A model generated the notes under the pieces. It worked only from the letters and a program-made list of their open reading frames with translations, made no database searches and was not told where the DNA came from. DNA of 64,000 bases from Paludibacter sp. (GTDB lineage Bacteria > Bacteroidota > Bacteroidia > Bacteroidales > Paludibacteraceae), in NCBI GenBank assembly GCA_019163375.1, contig JAFLKK010000008.1:124001-188000 (forward strand), written 5' to 3'. A program made the translations under genes and the position numbers. The stretch's first letter is position 1; the number at the start of each line of letters is the position of its first letter. Of this stretch, positions 44,089-51,596 are shown in pieces.

Positions 44089-44146
44089 TTTTGAGTTCGT
44101 TTTTAATATCTAATTATCTAGATTTTCAGCTTAAACTGTGAATGTA

Positions 44147-44836
44147 TTATAGTGTAACACCTGCTACGAAGAATGTGGTTTTTGCGTAAGGATTAGCTCC
44201 AACAACTGCATAAATAGGTAGACTGAATTTGTCGGTAATAGCTATTGATTTGCTTACTTTAATACCCAGGTTGGTAATACCGAAGCCCGTTGTTGCATAT
44301 GTTTGACTTTCGCCAAGTGAACCTCCAATGAAGATTTTAGCTACCGGTGCAATTTGGTAACCCAACTCAACATATGTTGATAAAGCATTGTCGCCGCTTA
44401 CTTTTTTGTCGGCTCCGGCAAACATCGTGTTTACCGATGCACTAAAGGCAGAACCTGTATAAGCTAATGTACCCTCAAATACGTGACCCGTACCATTATT
44501 GTATTTGAAATAATTAGGTTGACCTGCAAAGTTGTAGTAATAATCGGTAAGAGTAATAGCGAACTTGCTTGAAACTGCTAAAGAAGCATATAAGTCAACT
44601 TCTTTAACTGCTCCGGTAAAGCTACCTGAAGCCCACGAACCCAAAGTTAACTTGCCAGTTGTAAATGCTGCGTAAGGTTGAATGTTTGGAGTTCCCCCTA
44701 GAGAAGTGCCATCTTGTGGTATACCACGCCATACATATGAGCTTACGATGTCGGCTCCGGTTGCGAACTGTGCTTTTACACTTGAAACTGTCAAAACCAT
44801 AATTGATAAAACTGTTGCTATTCTAATAATTCTCAT
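44147..44836 (-). CDS. Outer-membrane beta-barrel porin (TorF-like)
   Basis: A 229-residue outer-membrane protein. MRIIRIATVLSIMVLTVSSVKAQ is a signal peptide; the mature start FATGADIVSSYVWRGIPQDG has the SSYVWRG motif of TorF-type putative porins. The remainder alternates aromatic and polar residues in strands (about 12), ending in a hydrophobic strand TTFFVAGVTL. Its position inside the kdp operon, between the decayed kdpF copy and the intact kdpF, suggests it lets K+ or osmolytes through the outer membrane when Kdp is induced. That role is inferred from position only. Confidence 0.85.
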   Translation of the reverse strand: MRIIRIATVLSIMVLTVSSVKAQFATGADIVSSYVWRGIPQDGTSLGGTPNIQPYAAFTTGKLTLGSWASGSFTGAVKEVDLYASLAVSSKFAITLTDYYYNFAGQPNYFKYNNGTGHVFEGTLAYTGSAFSASVNTMFAGADKKVSGDNALSTYVELGYQIAPVAKIFIGGSLGESQTYATTGFGITNLGIKVSKSIAITDKFSLPIYAVVGANPYAKTTFFVAGVTL

Positions 44837-44894
44837 AATTGTAAATATTTTTAAAATTGTTTTGTAATAAATACCTATTTTTGTTTTATATTTT

Positions 44895-44998
44895 CTAAAG
44901 GAACAGTCGGGTTAAATAGCGAAGCTATAATTGCTCCAATGATTTACCCCGTCGGGATTCCTTTCGGGAGTTAATACCATTAATAGCTTTGTTTACAT
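44895..44998 (-). pseudogene. Decayed duplicate of kdpF
   Basis: On the minus strand the sequence CTCAAAATGTAAACAAAGCT ... ATTAATGGTATTAACTCCC ... GGGGTAAATCATTGGAGCAATTATAGC ... aligns with kdpF and its leader (CTCAAAAATGGAAACAAAAT, ATTAATGGTAGCAG, GGGTATATTATTGGAGCAATTATAGC). The second codon is now TAA and several small deletions follow, including about 20 bases of the membrane span, so no protein can be made. It lies upstream of the porin, while the intact kdpF lies downstream of it. Confidence 0.8.
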
Positions 44999-45243
44999 TT
45001 TGAGTTTGTTTTTTTTATTGATTTATGATGAATCATAATGTTATCTTTATTATTCTCAATACCCTTTTTATTGTTATTGTTATCGCTTTCGTTATCATAA
45101 ATTGTCGTTTTCGAAACATCCCCCTCTAGCATCTTGTCATAATATTTACCGTAGCCCGTAAAATGAACAAATGCCCATACTACAGCAAAAAGAAGAATCA
45201 GGTATCCTGCCATTTCCAGTATGAGTTCGATTATTGTTTTCAT
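44980..45243 (-). CDS. Small membrane protein of unknown function (87 aa), first gene of the kdp operon
   Basis: I do not recognise it. Residues 10-29 (LEMAGYLILLFAVVWAFVHF) form a membrane span, followed by a charged cytoplasmic or periplasmic part (TGYGKYYDKMLEGDVSK) and a low-complexity, Asn/Lys-rich tail (DNESDNNNNKKGIENNKDN). The tail runs into the decayed kdpF copy and may have been extended when that copy was damaged. A TATTTTTG box (45314-45307) lies about 60 bases upstream and would drive the whole operon. Confidence 0.6.
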   Translation of the reverse strand: MKTIIELILEMAGYLILLFAVVWAFVHFTGYGKYYDKMLEGDVSKTTIYDNESDNNNNKKGIENNKDNIMIHHKSIKKTNSKCKQSY

Positions 45244-45306
45244 AATAATTGTCTATTAAAAAATTCTTATCCATTTTATTTATTTCGTTGTCCTATTTGT
45301 TCGATG

Positions 45307-45314
45307 CAAAAATA
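45307..45314 (-). promoter_or_regulatory. TAnnTTTG promoter box of the kdp operon
   Basis: Minus strand TATTTTTG, followed by CATCGA; 64 bases before the 87-residue gene. A TTTG (45342-45339) stands 24 bases upstream. Confidence 0.6.
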
Positions 45315-45325
45315 CAATGGAAGTT

Positions 45326-45375
45326 ATAAGGAGAAAATCAAAAAAACAGGGTAAGGTATAAGGATTTTATAAGGA
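45326..45375 (-). promoter_or_regulatory. Candidate operator: three ATAAGGA direct repeats upstream of the kdp promoter
   Basis: Plus-strand ATAAGGA at 45326-45332, 45358-45364 and 45369-45375 (TCCTTAT on the operon strand). The spacings are 32 and 11 bases, about three and one helical turns, and the block lies just upstream of the -7 box, where an activator such as KdpE would bind. Binding is inferred. Confidence 0.4.
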
Positions 45376-45467
45376 AGAAACAACAAAAACATAAACACTT
45401 ATAAAACAACAACATAATCCAATATAAAATTGTTATATTTATATCATTTCGATTGATTTGGATGCAA

Positions 45468-45498
45468 AAAAGGCTACTCCGCTTCGGAGTAGCCTTTT
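45468..45498. terminator. Bidirectional terminator downstream of the CNNM gene
   Basis: AAAAGGCTACTCCG (45468-45481), loop CTT, CGGAGTAGCCTTTT (45485-45498); perfect 14-bp stem. Confidence 0.9.
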
Positions 45499-45574
45499 AT
45501 TTAATTCTTGAAAAAACGATTATTCTCCCTAATTCGAATAGGAAAGTCAGCAGCTTATCTCAAACTCACTTTAA

Positions 45575-46852
45575 TCAGGGCCTTTTTGTCACCATAATTT
45601 TATCAATGCGTTGCCCATCTTTATCTATAATTTCCAGTCGGTACGCATCAATGTTGAGTTTATCGCCTATATTTGGTAAGTTATTGAATTTATGAATAAA
45701 GAAACCGGCAATTGTAACAAAATTTCCATCCATTTCTTCTTCCAGGTCTATGTCGAAGTAATGTAAAAACTCGGTGAATGAATATTGTCCATCAACAAAC
45801 CAACTGTTTTCATCGCGTACGGTAATCTGATATTCATGTTGATTGTGCTCGGTAACATCACCAATCAGCGCATCCACCACATCGTCCATGGTTACAATTC
45901 CTTTTGTAGAACCGTATTCATCCACCACAATGGCATAATGCATCCTTACTGTTTTAAATTTTTCCAAAAGGCTGTATGCAAAGGTACTTTCGGTTAGAAA
46001 CAGTGGTTCTTTTATAAAGTCACGTAGATTAAAATTATCCTCTATCGAAGGGGTAAATAAATCTTTGAGCAACACAATACCAACCACCTTATCAATATCA
46101 TTATCCGTACAAACAGGATAAGCCGAGTGCTTTTCGGCAGTAATCTTTTGGCGGACAGTTTGCAAATCGTCTGTTTCGTCAAAGAATACAATGTCATTTT
46201 TATGCGTAAACAAGGAGTTTACCTTTTTATCTCCAAACTCGAAAACCCGTTCAACAATATCCTGTTCTATATCCTGAATTTCACCACCTTCGGCACTTTC
46301 TTTAATTATTGATTTAATTTCTTCTTCCGACACTTTACTGTCCATCGTACTTGTTATACCCAGTATTTTTATAAGAATATCGTTAGAAATAGTCAAAAGC
46401 CACACAAACGGGGAAGTGATAACCGAAAGCATTTTCATGGGTTTAGCCAAGAAAATGGCTATAGGCTCGGGGAATGTAAGTCCCAAGCGTTTGGGCAGCA
46501 GCTCGCCAAGAACTATGGATAGATAGGTAACCCCAATGACAATTATAACCACGGCAAGGTTGTGCGCGTATGGACTCAGCTGCTCGAAATGAGCCAGGTA
46601 TTGCTCTACGTCCTTGGTCATGTTCTCACCACTATAAACCCCCAGCAATATACCTATGAGGGTAATGCCTATTTGAACCGTTGAAAGAAATCGGGTAGGA
46701 TTTTCCGAAAGATCCAGTGCTGTTTTAGCTCCTTTACTTCCTTTTTTCTTTGCACTTTCCAGTTTGAATTTTCGGGCAGAAACCAAGGACATTTCCGACA
46801 TCGAGAATATACCGTTGAGAAGGATAAGTGCAATGATAATAATAATTTCCAA
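45575..46852 (-). CDS. CNNM/CorC-type transporter (hemolysin family protein)
   Basis: A 425-residue inner-membrane protein of the CNNM/CorB family, linked to Mg2+ or other divalent cation efflux. An N-terminal DUF21 domain with four hydrophobic segments (about 1-185) begins IIIIALILLNGIFSMSEMSLVSARKFKLE. Two CBS domains follow (about 205-325; VNSLFTHKNDIVFFDETDDL; YAIVVDEYGSTKGIVTMDDVVDALIGDV), then a CorC/HlyC C-terminal domain (about 340-420; WFVDGQYSFTEFLHYF). The DEYG(S/G) motif is typical. A TATCTTTG box lies about 88 bases upstream on the minus strand. Confidence 0.92.
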   Translation of the reverse strand: MEIIIIIALILLNGIFSMSEMSLVSARKFKLESAKKKGSKGAKTALDLSENPTRFLSTVQIGITLIGILLGVYSGENMTKDVEQYLAHFEQLSPYAHNLAVVIIVIGVTYLSIVLGELLPKRLGLTFPEPIAIFLAKPMKMLSVITSPFVWLLTISNDILIKILGITSTMDSKVSEEEIKSIIKESAEGGEIQDIEQDIVERVFEFGDKKVNSLFTHKNDIVFFDETDDLQTVRQKITAEKHSAYPVCTDNDIDKVVGIVLLKDLFTPSIEDNFNLRDFIKEPLFLTESTFAYSLLEKFKTVRMHYAIVVDEYGSTKGIVTMDDVVDALIGDVTEHNQHEYQITVRDENSWFVDGQYSFTEFLHYFDIDLEEEMDGNFVTIAGFFIHKFNNLPNIGDKLNIDAYRLEIIDKDGQRIDKIMVTKRP

Positions 46853-46939
46853 AATTAAATAGTTTTAGTTACACGAATCATCTGCGTGGTTGCCAATAGA
46901 CGTCCCACGGCAGACTGTTTTGATAAAATAAATACAGGT

Positions 46940-46947
46940 CAAAGATA
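46940..46947 (-). promoter_or_regulatory. TAnnTTTG promoter box of the CNNM gene
   Basis: Minus strand TATCTTTG; about 88 bases before the ATG at 46852. Confidence 0.5.
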
Positions 46948-47377
46948 CGAACAAAAATGCAAACAATAATTACTGCTGTCATTCGTTTTGACGCATAAAC
47001 GAATGATTGGGGTGTATTTATCATTAAGTTACAGTTACAACATAAAAGTGTAGAATTTCGGGGAGTTGCCCCGCACGGAATTAGTAGCATTAAAACGCAC
47101 CCACATATTTTATAAAACAACAACAAAACAACTCTAAAAAGTCGCAAAACTACCGGTAAAGGGAATAATACCGATTGTACAAACAATATAGCCCAATTTC
47201 GACAAAGTCTCATTGTTCTATTTGTTTGTAGACATCGGCATTAACAACAGTAGACATAAAAATGACTTTGGGCCATTTTATATGTACAGTTGGTATAAAA
47301 GCGGTAGTACCGAAAATCCATCTTAAAACTTAGCTATCCGAAAGTAATACATAACAGGAAGCTGTGCAGGAAATGTA

Positions 47378-47412
47378 AAAGAGGCTACTCCAAACCCGGG
47401 TAGCCTCTTCTT
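47378..47412 (-). terminator. Terminator after the OPT transporter gene
   Basis: AAGAGGCTAC (47379-47388) pairs with GTAGCCTCTT (47400-47409). On the minus strand it is followed by TTTTACATTT. The stem wording equals that of the terminators at 35621 and 45468. Confidence 0.8.
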
Positions 47413-47439
47413 TATATATTTTTCTTTTATGTGTAATAA

Positions 47440-49431
47440 TTATTTCTCCAACTTAGCTCTTAGTGAATCCCAGATAAGATAGCCGATAACTGCACCATAC
47501 ATTACCAATGCCAACCATTCGGCTCCGGCACTTTCCATCCACGCTTCGTTCATCACATTAATTCCACCAAAGCGCAACGAGGCGCTTACCACACCCATCA
47601 ACGCACCACCGGCAATAAATCCGGAAGCAAGCAGCGTTCCTTTCTCGTGGCGAGCCGTGTTCAACGCTTTATCTTTACTGCGTGTAGACACATACCAACT
47701 GATAGCTCCACCTACTACTAAAGGCGTATTTAATTCCAGCGGAATAAACATTCCCAAGGCAAATGCCAGGGCAGGAACACCAAAATAGGTAAGCACTAAC
47801 GAAATGATGGCTCCGACGATATACAAATACCAGGGCGCACCGGCACCCGACATTAAGGGTTCAATAACCGCAGCCATGGCATTGGCCTGTGGAGCCACTA
47901 AAGCATTATCGCCTGTAAAACCGTATGTTTTATTCAAAATCATGATCACACCACCAACGGTAGCTGCCGAAACAAGTGTTCCCAAAAACTTCCATGTTTC
48001 CTGTTTGGCCGGCGTAGTTCCAACCCAGTATCCGATTTTTAAATCGGTGATAAACCCACCCGCCATTGATAACGCAGTACATACCACACCACCAATAACC
48101 AATGCAGCCACCATGCCTTCGGTACCTTTCAGTCCTACCGCCACCATCACTACTGAGGCAAGAATAAGCGTCATGAGTGTCATTCCCGATACCGGGTTTG
48201 TACCCACAATGGCAATAGCATTAGCCGCCACGGTGGTAAATAAAAATGCAATAACTGCCACTACAATGATTCCAACCACCGCGTGAAGCAAGTTGGTTAC
48301 CACCCCGAAATAGAAGAATATAAAAGTAGCCACCAATGCCAGAATAACACCAATAACGATTATCTTCATCGAGATGTCTCGTTGAGTACGTTTAACCTGC
48401 GCACTCACTTCGTGACCCTTGCCTTTAAACTCTTTCGAAGCCAGTCCGACAGCACTTTTTATAATGCTGCGCGAGCGAACAATACCAATAATACCGGCCA
48501 TGGCAATACCACCAATACCAATATGACGGGCAAAAGTTTTGAAGATAAGCTCAGGAGCCATATCGGTTAATGAACCTGTGAAACCGGGATTCAATACTGC
48601 CAGCAGGCTTTGATCGAGCAAAGGTAAAACCGGTACAATCAAAAACCATATAAGCACAGAACCGGCGCAAATAATGGCGGCATATTTGAGTCCGACAATG
48701 TACCCCAGCCCTAAAACCGCTGTGCCCACGTTTACTTTAAAAACCATTTTTGCTTTATCGGCCAACTCATGCCCGTAAGGCAATACGCGTGAAGTAAAGG
48801 TTTCGGCCCAGGTACCGAAAGTAGCAATGATAAAATCGTACAAACCTCCGATAATACCGGCAACGATAAGGGGCTTAGCCTGATCGCCGCCTTTTTCGCC
48901 CGACACCAGCACCTGCGTGGTGGCAGTTGCCTCGGGGAATGGATATTTACCGTGCATATCGGAAACAAAATACTTGCGGAAAGGAATCAGAAACAAGATA
49001 CCCAGCACACCACCCAACAGGGAACTTAGGAATACCTGCAAAAAGCTAACCGTTATCTCGGGATATTTAGCCTGCAAAATGTATAAAGCCGGCAAGGTAA
49101 AAATAGCACCCGCCACGATAACACCCGAACTGGCGCCAATGGATTGAATAATCACATTTTCGCCAAGGGCATTTTTGCGCTTACCTGCACTCGAAAGGCC
49201 TACCGCTATGATGGCAATAGGAATGGCAGCTTCAAAAACCTGACCTACTTTTAATCCTAAATAAGCTGCAGCTGCCGAGAATAACACAGCCATCAGCAAA
49301 CCTATTACTACCGAACGGAAATTTACTTCGGGATAATTTTTATCGGGTGAGAGTAGTGGTTTGTACTCCTCTCCTTCTCGCAATTCGCGCGATGCATTTT
49401 CGGGTAATCCCGTGATTTTGTCTTCTTCCAT
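47440..49431 (-). CDS. OPT family oligopeptide transporter
   Basis: A 663-residue inner-membrane secondary transporter with about 15 hydrophobic segments. The N-terminal SVVIGLLMAVLFSAAAAYLGLKVGQVFEAAIPIAI is the hallmark of bacterial OPT proteins; KYPFPEATATTQVLVSGEKG and NPVSGMTLMTLILASVV are further family blocks. Bacterial OPT members are proposed to take up oligopeptides or metal chelates; the substrate is not predictable. The 80 bases between it and the pullulanase gene hold an 8-bp repeat run (49451-49504), and a terminator lies downstream. Confidence 0.93.
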   Translation of the reverse strand: MEEDKITGLPENASRELREGEEYKPLLSPDKNYPEVNFRSVVIGLLMAVLFSAAAAYLGLKVGQVFEAAIPIAIIAVGLSSAGKRKNALGENVIIQSIGASSGVIVAGAIFTLPALYILQAKYPEITVSFLQVFLSSLLGGVLGILFLIPFRKYFVSDMHGKYPFPEATATTQVLVSGEKGGDQAKPLIVAGIIGGLYDFIIATFGTWAETFTSRVLPYGHELADKAKMVFKVNVGTAVLGLGYIVGLKYAAIICAGSVLIWFLIVPVLPLLDQSLLAVLNPGFTGSLTDMAPELIFKTFARHIGIGGIAMAGIIGIVRSRSIIKSAVGLASKEFKGKGHEVSAQVKRTQRDISMKIIVIGVILALVATFIFFYFGVVTNLLHAVVGIIVVAVIAFLFTTVAANAIAIVGTNPVSGMTLMTLILASVVMVAVGLKGTEGMVAALVIGGVVCTALSMAGGFITDLKIGYWVGTTPAKQETWKFLGTLVSAATVGGVIMILNKTYGFTGDNALVAPQANAMAAVIEPLMSGAGAPWYLYIVGAIISLVLTYFGVPALAFALGMFIPLELNTPLVVGGAISWYVSTRSKDKALNTARHEKGTLLASGFIAGGALMGVVSASLRFGGINVMNEAWMESAGAEWLALVMYGAVIGYLIWDSLRAKLEK

Positions 49432-49450
49432 TGTTGGGGATTGGGAAACT

Positions 49451-49504
49451 GGTTAATTGGCTAACTAGTTAATTGGTTGATTGGTTGATTGGTTGATTGG
49501 TTGG
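49451..49504. repeat. 8-bp tandem repeat run
   Basis: GGTTAATT, GGCTAACT, AGTTAATT, then GGTTGATT three times and GGTTGG, all at exact 8-base steps, filling most of the gap between the pullulanase and OPT genes. Confidence 0.9.
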
Positions 49505-49510
49505 TATCAC

Positions 49511-51508
49511 TTATTTTGTATACAGGATACTTGCTGATGATGGAGCAACTGTAAAGATGGTGTCGCTTACTTGCGCGATACCGCTCAAATTGATAACTCC
49601 ATCGTGGCAAACCACATTCCATTCGCCGGCAGGAATACCTACTCTCACCGGTTTTCTATTTCCATTATACAACACCAGTACATCTTTCCACACTTCGCCA
49701 TTTACATGATTGTTCAGGGTAAAGCCCACCACATTCGGAACCAGGAGGTTTAGAAACTTCAAATGCTCTTGCGTCAGTTCCTGAGTAGGAATGCGGAATG
49801 CCGAGTGCCCTTTTCGCAGTGCTATCAAACCTTTGTAATAATCAAATACATCCCTGTGAGTTGTTTTGAAATTCCAGTCTATCCTGTTGATTGAATCAGG
49901 CGATTGAAAGGTATTGTGAATGCCTTTTTTAGTACGATAAAGTTCTTCCCCGGCATAAATAAACGGAATGCCCTGCGAAGTAAACACGACAGTTTGTGCC
50001 AGTTTGTTGAAACGTACCAATTCGTCATCGGTAGCATCGGCAGGCTTCGACTCGCGCAATTTGTCCACCAGACACATATCGTCGTGACACGATACATAAT
50101 TGATAATTTGAGTAGGATTATTCACATAAGGTGCTTTTGAATACAGCGCTTTCGAATAATCCACCTGTGGATGTTGGGTTGCTCCCACCACACCGAATTT
50201 TACGGCTTCTTCCAAACTATCAATCCCCGACACAAAACCGGGAATTTGAGAATGCATCCAGCTTCCTTTTAAGGCATCGCGAATATCATCGCTGAATACC
50301 GCTATATTATCAAGCTCTTTTGCATTTTTCTTTACTGCCCGAAGTCCTTCGTCAAGTGGCGATGCGGCAGCTGTCCAGCCTTCACCATAAATAAAAATGC
50401 TTTGATCCACTTTATCAAGTGCCGCACGAACAGCGTTCATGGTTTCAATATCATGTATACCCATTAAATCGAAACGAAAACCATCCACGTGATATTCGGT
50501 TGCCCAATACACTACCGATTCAACGATGAATTTACGCATCATACCACGTTCCGAAGCCGTTTCGTTACCACATCCCGACGCATTCGACAAAGTACTGTCG
50601 GCATTATGACGATAGAAATAACCCGGAGCCAATAAATCGAGATGCGAATTTTTGCCGATAGCGGTATGGTTATACACCACGTCCATAATAACACGAATGC
50701 CGGCCTGATGCAAGGATTGTACCATTTGCTTGAATTCTTTGATACGCGTTACCGGATTATTGGGATCGGTAGAGTAACTTCCTTCCGGCACATTGTAGTT
50801 GAGCGGATCGTAGCCCCAGTTGTATTTATTGTCCTTTGGTTTTGTCTCATCCACCGAAGAAAAGTCAAAAGAAGGTAATAAATGAACATGCGTAATTCCG
50901 AGTTCTTTTAAATGGTCGATTCCTGTCGGTTCTCCGGCAGTATTCTTCGTCCCGCGTTCGGTAAATGCAAGAAACTTTCCTTTGTATTTCATTCCCGAGT
51001 TTGGCGAAACCGAAAAATCACGCGCGTGTACTTCGTACAGCATAATGTCGGTGAAGTTCTTCAGTGGCGGACGTACATCATTCTCCCACCCTGCCGGATT
51101 GGTTTCGGCAAAGTCGATTATAGCAGCGCGATTCCCGTTTACACCAGTGGCTTTTACCCACATGCCCGGCGTTTCATCCAACCATTTTTCGTCTATCTTT
51201 AGTTGAAATGTATAGAATTTCCCTTTTAGGTTTTCGTCTACCTTCAAGGTCCATGTCCCTTTTTCCGATCGATCCATATCAAGGGTCTGATAGGCACCAC
51301 CTTCGTTTCCGTTTTCGTAGATAAGCAATTTTACCTGCGAAGCAGTAGGTGCCCAGACTCTGAATTTACACGACTGTTTTGAATATGTTAGTTCTAAATC
51401 CGAACCATCGTAAACAGGATATTCATCATAGGATGCGTACTTTGGAACTTTGTTACAAGCACTGAATATGGATGAAATCAGCAACATAAAGAAAAAATAC
51501 CTTTTCAT
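49511..51508 (-). CDS. pulA: Type I pullulanase, lipoprotein (GH13)
   Basis: Hydrolyses alpha-1,6 branches of pullulan, glycogen and starch. The signal MKRYFFFMLLISSIFSAC has the lipobox FSAC (Cys18), so it is anchored to a membrane. A CBM48-like N-terminal domain (about 38-135) precedes the GH13 barrel: MDVVYNHTA (conserved region I), DGFRFDLMG with the nucleophile Asp (about 344), IYGEGW with the acid/base Glu (about 375), and SCHDDM with the third acid (about 476). YNWGYDPLNYNVPEGSYSTD is the type I pullulanase signature. The C-terminal beta domain ends ASILYTK. No SusC/D genes are nearby. Confidence 0.95.
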   Translation of the reverse strand: MKRYFFFMLLISSIFSACNKVPKYASYDEYPVYDGSDLELTYSKQSCKFRVWAPTASQVKLLIYENGNEGGAYQTLDMDRSEKGTWTLKVDENLKGKFYTFQLKIDEKWLDETPGMWVKATGVNGNRAAIIDFAETNPAGWENDVRPPLKNFTDIMLYEVHARDFSVSPNSGMKYKGKFLAFTERGTKNTAGEPTGIDHLKELGITHVHLLPSFDFSSVDETKPKDNKYNWGYDPLNYNVPEGSYSTDPNNPVTRIKEFKQMVQSLHQAGIRVIMDVVYNHTAIGKNSHLDLLAPGYFYRHNADSTLSNASGCGNETASERGMMRKFIVESVVYWATEYHVDGFRFDLMGIHDIETMNAVRAALDKVDQSIFIYGEGWTAAASPLDEGLRAVKKNAKELDNIAVFSDDIRDALKGSWMHSQIPGFVSGIDSLEEAVKFGVVGATQHPQVDYSKALYSKAPYVNNPTQIINYVSCHDDMCLVDKLRESKPADATDDELVRFNKLAQTVVFTSQGIPFIYAGEELYRTKKGIHNTFQSPDSINRIDWNFKTTHRDVFDYYKGLIALRKGHSAFRIPTQELTQEHLKFLNLLVPNVVGFTLNNHVNGEVWKDVLVLYNGNRKPVRVGIPAGEWNVVCHDGVINLSGIAQVSDTIFTVAPSSASILYTK

Positions 51509-51596
51509 AATTTATTTTATTGAATATTCCAAAACGAATTTTAATCAAAGCCGGAGAATTATAAATTCAGATAGTATGAGGAAACATACATTTTAT

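Larger units (their letters stand above)
46853..47439. other. 587-base intergenic region
   Basis: Contains the minus-strand promoter box of the CNNM gene (46940-46947) and the terminator of the OPT gene (47378-47412). Between about 46960 and 47370 I see no gene, no repeat of the known families and no clear box; the 111-codon frame 46878-47213 does not look coding. Confidence 0.6.

Noticed and set aside
46878-47213. 111-codon minus-strand frame upstream of the CNNM gene
   Set aside because: Hydrophobic and Cys-rich from AT-rich DNA, no promoter in the right place, overlaps the CNNM promoter box; looks non-coding.
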